Shown here: positions 61,900 to 64,000 of the stretch, piece by piece
Position numbering within the stretch: position 1 is the stretch's first letter
Layout: the number at the start of each line of letters is the position of its first letter
Source of the DNA: Sphingobacterium spiritivorum
GTDB taxonomy: Bacteria; Bacteroidota; Bacteroidia; Sphingobacteriales; Sphingobacteriaceae
Direction of reading: 5' to 3'
Length of the DNA: 64,000 bases
NCBI RefSeq assembly: GCF_016725325.1
Contig: NZ_CP068083.1
Span: forward strand, 744,001-808,000
Notes under the pieces: model-generated
What the model saw: only the letters and a program-made list of their open reading frames with translations
Databases searched by the model: none
What the model was told of the DNA's origin: nothing
Made by a program: the position numbers and the translations under genes

Positions 61900-62350
61900 A
61901 AAGCTTCCAATTTGTTATCCTGGCCTTTTATTCGTTTTGTAACTCTATATCGTTTATTTAATAAATCCACCACCTACAGCATACTTTACCTGGATTTCAC
62001 AACAAATCCCTATATAAATATTTTGTGTGCTCCGAAGAAGTCTGACAATCGCCCTGCTAATAATAAAAAGCTACCAAACAGAATGATATATGCATTAGAA
62101 GTCCATTGCAATTTAGTTTGTGTATACCTTAGATCAGCTTGTATCCGGCAATCCTACCCCAATAATAGAAGGATCTATCATTACCAAAAACTCCGCTGCA
62201 CACAATAGGAAAAGTGCTGTCCAATCGTTTGCTGTAAGGTGTCGATTGTTTTGTTTAATACGTATTTTTCTTTAACCTTTCAATTCATTTATTATTGCAG
62301 AATACATTTACCCTGTGTAAAATTTTACTACGCTATAAGTTTTATCACCC
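61900..62350. other. intergenic region between DUF6265 and TolC-family genes
   Basis: No convincing gene or repeat is seen. Open frames here lack family-like sequence and sensible composition. Convergent transcription ends here, but no strong terminator hairpin stands out. Confidence 0.5.
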
Positions 62351-63700
62351 TTATAGACTTAGCAATCCCAACGCATGTTGTAGCTCCGTATACAATATAC
62401 GCAGATTATAGACGGCCTGCAGATAATTAATTTTAGCCTGTGTGAGTGCAAGCTCAGCATCTGTCAGTTCCAGGCGGGATCCTAACCCGTTTTTAAAACG
62501 GTCTTCCGTCATCTGATGGTTTAATCCGGCTGACTGTACCGTTGTTACCTGAATTTCTAACTGAGAAGAGGCTTCTTTCCATTTACTAATAATACTTGCA
62601 AGTGTAGTTTTCACCTCGTCCTTCAAGTCATTGAGCCGTATCTGTTCCTGTTGAGCCAGTATTCGGGCCTGACTGATTCTGGATTTACTACGACCTCCGT
62701 TAAAAATTGGCACAGTCAATTGTAATCCCAGGAAAGAAGTTCTGGGCCATGCATAATTCTTAAATTTCAGATTATCCGACTGTGCCTGTACCTGATATTG
62801 TCCGGTCACTGCGAGTTTGGGCAGTAATTCGGCTTTGGTAACTGATAGTTTCTGCTCTTGCAGATCTATGGCAAGTTGCTGCACATTCAGATCATTTCGG
62901 TTGGTTTGGGCAATATCTAATGCTTCGCTGACAGTCAGAAACTTCGTTTCGTTTTCCTTCACATTTGATTCCAATTCATCAGTCAGCTCCAGTTCCAGTA
63001 GTTCATCCAGACCGATCAGTCTTTTAAGTTCCATGCCAGAGACTTCAATATTGTTTTTAAGGTATGAAACTGAAGATCTTAGGTTTTCTACGGCTATAAA
63101 ACTACGTAGCGTATCTGACTTCAGACCTCTGCCCTGTGCCAGCAATACACGAGAATCTTTCAGTGCTTTCACATTGCGTTCATGGCTTTGTTCCAAAAGA
63201 ATGAGCTGACGCTCCATCATCAATATATCCAAGTAACGTCTCGAAACTCCAAGTGCAACCCGGCTCATTATATCCTCAGTCTTTTCCGACTGAATCTTTT
63301 CATTGATTACCGATGCTTTGATCAATCTGTGTGAAGCCGGATCCAGAATAGGCTGGTAGAGAGATACAAATCCGTTAAAAGTATTTTTTCCTCCCACAGC
63401 AACATCCTGTACAGATTTACTTGTTCCGGCAAATGAACCTGGAAGAAAGATATTCTGACGGTCAAAATAGTATGAATAGGCTACTCCTGCTGAAATCTCG
63501 GGCATCATCCGCCCTTTATTTTCCTGTATTTGTTCCGTGACGTTCTTCTCTTCCAGTAGCTGCACCTGTAGTATTTTATTTCCCTCTCTTGCCATCGTCA
63601 GAGCTTCCTGAAGAGACAGCGCTTTTTTCTGAGCAAGTAAGGGTATGCTGCCTGTGAGTAGCAATAGCGTCATTATAAGTATATTTGATATTTTTTTCAT
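62351..63700 (-). CDS. TolC-family outer-membrane efflux protein
   Basis: A 449-aa outer-membrane channel protein: signal peptide ending near PLLAQ, two OEP repeats with long amphipathic helices (LSLQEALTMAREGNK at the start, LTDAELALTQAKINYLQAVYNLRIL near the end). It lies 108 bases after an RND pump gene on the same strand and should serve it. The start is ATG 63700 (MKKISNILIMTLLLL); 21 codons upstream are open but would bury the signal peptide. Confidence 0.92.
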   Translation of the reverse strand: MKKISNILIMTLLLLTGSIPLLAQKKALSLQEALTMAREGNKILQVQLLEEKNVTEQIQENKGRMMPEISAGVAYSYYFDRQNIFLPGSFAGTSKSVQDVAVGGKNTFNGFVSLYQPILDPASHRLIKASVINEKIQSEKTEDIMSRVALGVSRRYLDILMMERQLILLEQSHERNVKALKDSRVLLAQGRGLKSDTLRSFIAVENLRSSVSYLKNNIEVSGMELKRLIGLDELLELELTDELESNVKENETKFLTVSEALDIAQTNRNDLNVQQLAIDLQEQKLSVTKAELLPKLAVTGQYQVQAQSDNLKFKNYAWPRTSFLGLQLTVPIFNGGRSKSRISQARILAQQEQIRLNDLKDEVKTTLASIISKWKEASSQLEIQVTTVQSAGLNHQMTEDRFKNGLGSRLELTDAELALTQAKINYLQAVYNLRILYTELQHALGLLSL

Positions 63701-63808
63701 GGTGAGAATATTTATTATCATAATGGGTTCGCCGATTATTTTGTAAAATCTTATGTTTACCATCCCTCATAATCGAATGACGGATCAGCTGTGGATAATT
63801 TGGCAATT

Positions 63809-64000
63809 TTATACATTGTTATTATCAACAATTGCCATTTCAGTTTCATCCAGTTCTATTACTTCTTTTCTGCGTCTATTACTGGATAAATAAGAATATA
63901 CTGCCGGAATAATAAATAAGGTAAGTATGCCTGAAAATACAAGTCCGCCTGCGATAACAATACCCAGAGACTGACGGCTGTTAGCTGTTAGTGCGATAGG
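63809..64000 (-). CDS. RND efflux transporter, C-terminal fragment
   Basis: The last 63 residues of a larger gene that runs off the right edge. ANSRQSLGIVIAGGLVFSG followed by LTLFIIPAVYSYL is the twelfth membrane helix of AcrB/HAE- or HME-type RND pumps, with a charged cytoplasmic tail ending NNNV. With the TolC-type gene it suggests a multidrug or metal export operon whose adaptor lies further right. Confidence 0.9.
   Translation of the reverse strand, partial: PIALTANSRQSLGIVIAGGLVFSGILTLFIIPAVYSYLSSNRRRKEVIELDETEMAIVDNNNV

Noticed and set aside
61912..62208. Open frame of 98 codons on the plus strand after the DUF6265 gene
   Set aside because: Composition is Cys/Tyr/Arg-scattered without domain-like pattern, there is no start context, and it begins 13 bases after a complete gene; best treated as chance.
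62351..64000. A second copy of the metal-efflux operon of 22-30 kb
   Set aside because: Both loci have TolC and RND genes, but the gene order differs (pump before TolC here), no sensor pair is seen, and the TolC proteins differ clearly in sequence.

Overview
The window looks like a chromosome segment of a Bacteroidota bacterium, probably of the Sphingobacterium/Pedobacter group. The signs are promoters of the -33 TTTG / -7 TAnnTTTG type, starts without Shine-Dalgarno sequences, an ATP synthase operon in the order B-E-F-H-A-G without atpD/atpC, and lineage-typical families such as a START-like protein, DUF4476, imelysin, a HemJ-HemE pair and a TonB-type receptor. The species is an inference.

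Bases 1 to about 18,500 are one end of a prophage; the other end lies left of the window. A tyrosine integrase abuts a tRNA-Met gene (18,622-18,695), the likely attachment site. A cleavable S24-type repressor and a small HTH protein are transcribed rightward. A long leftward early operon (16,011 to 5,880) carries small regulators, a Gp3-like protein, a RecB-like exonuclease, an SSB-like protein, a helicase, a primase-helicase and a Rha-type regulator. A gene-poor stretch follows (5.2-5.9 kb) with GTTACA repeats and dyads, then a small membrane protein, VRR-NUC nuclease, terminase small and large subunits and portal. Three unexplained patterns tie this element together: a 12-base operator-like word at its control regions, a shared mRNA leader on three separate genes, and SSB-like LPF C-termini on three replication proteins.

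Bases 18,700-64,000 are host genes. In order: START-like protein, LptF/LptG permease and RibBA; a heavy-metal RND efflux operon with its two-component system; a DCC oxidoreductase and an aldehyde dehydrogenase; a haem block (hemJ, hemE) with a second two-component system; a HAD phosphatase, a DUF1080 protein, an outer-membrane receptor, ClpS and FabH; the F-type ATP synthase operon; a Pif1-like helicase, imelysin and cupin; and a BlaI/BlaR1-like sensor pair whose sensor has an unusual periplasmic repeat domain.

From 54.8 kb onward the content is more accessory: a lipoprotein, uncharacterised proteins, a 49-bp tandem repeat before a DUF695 gene, a YCII plus ECF42-type sigma factor cassette, and at the right end a TolC-family protein followed (leftward transcription) after a truncated RND pump gene. 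No CRISPR array, rRNA or insertion sequence was seen.
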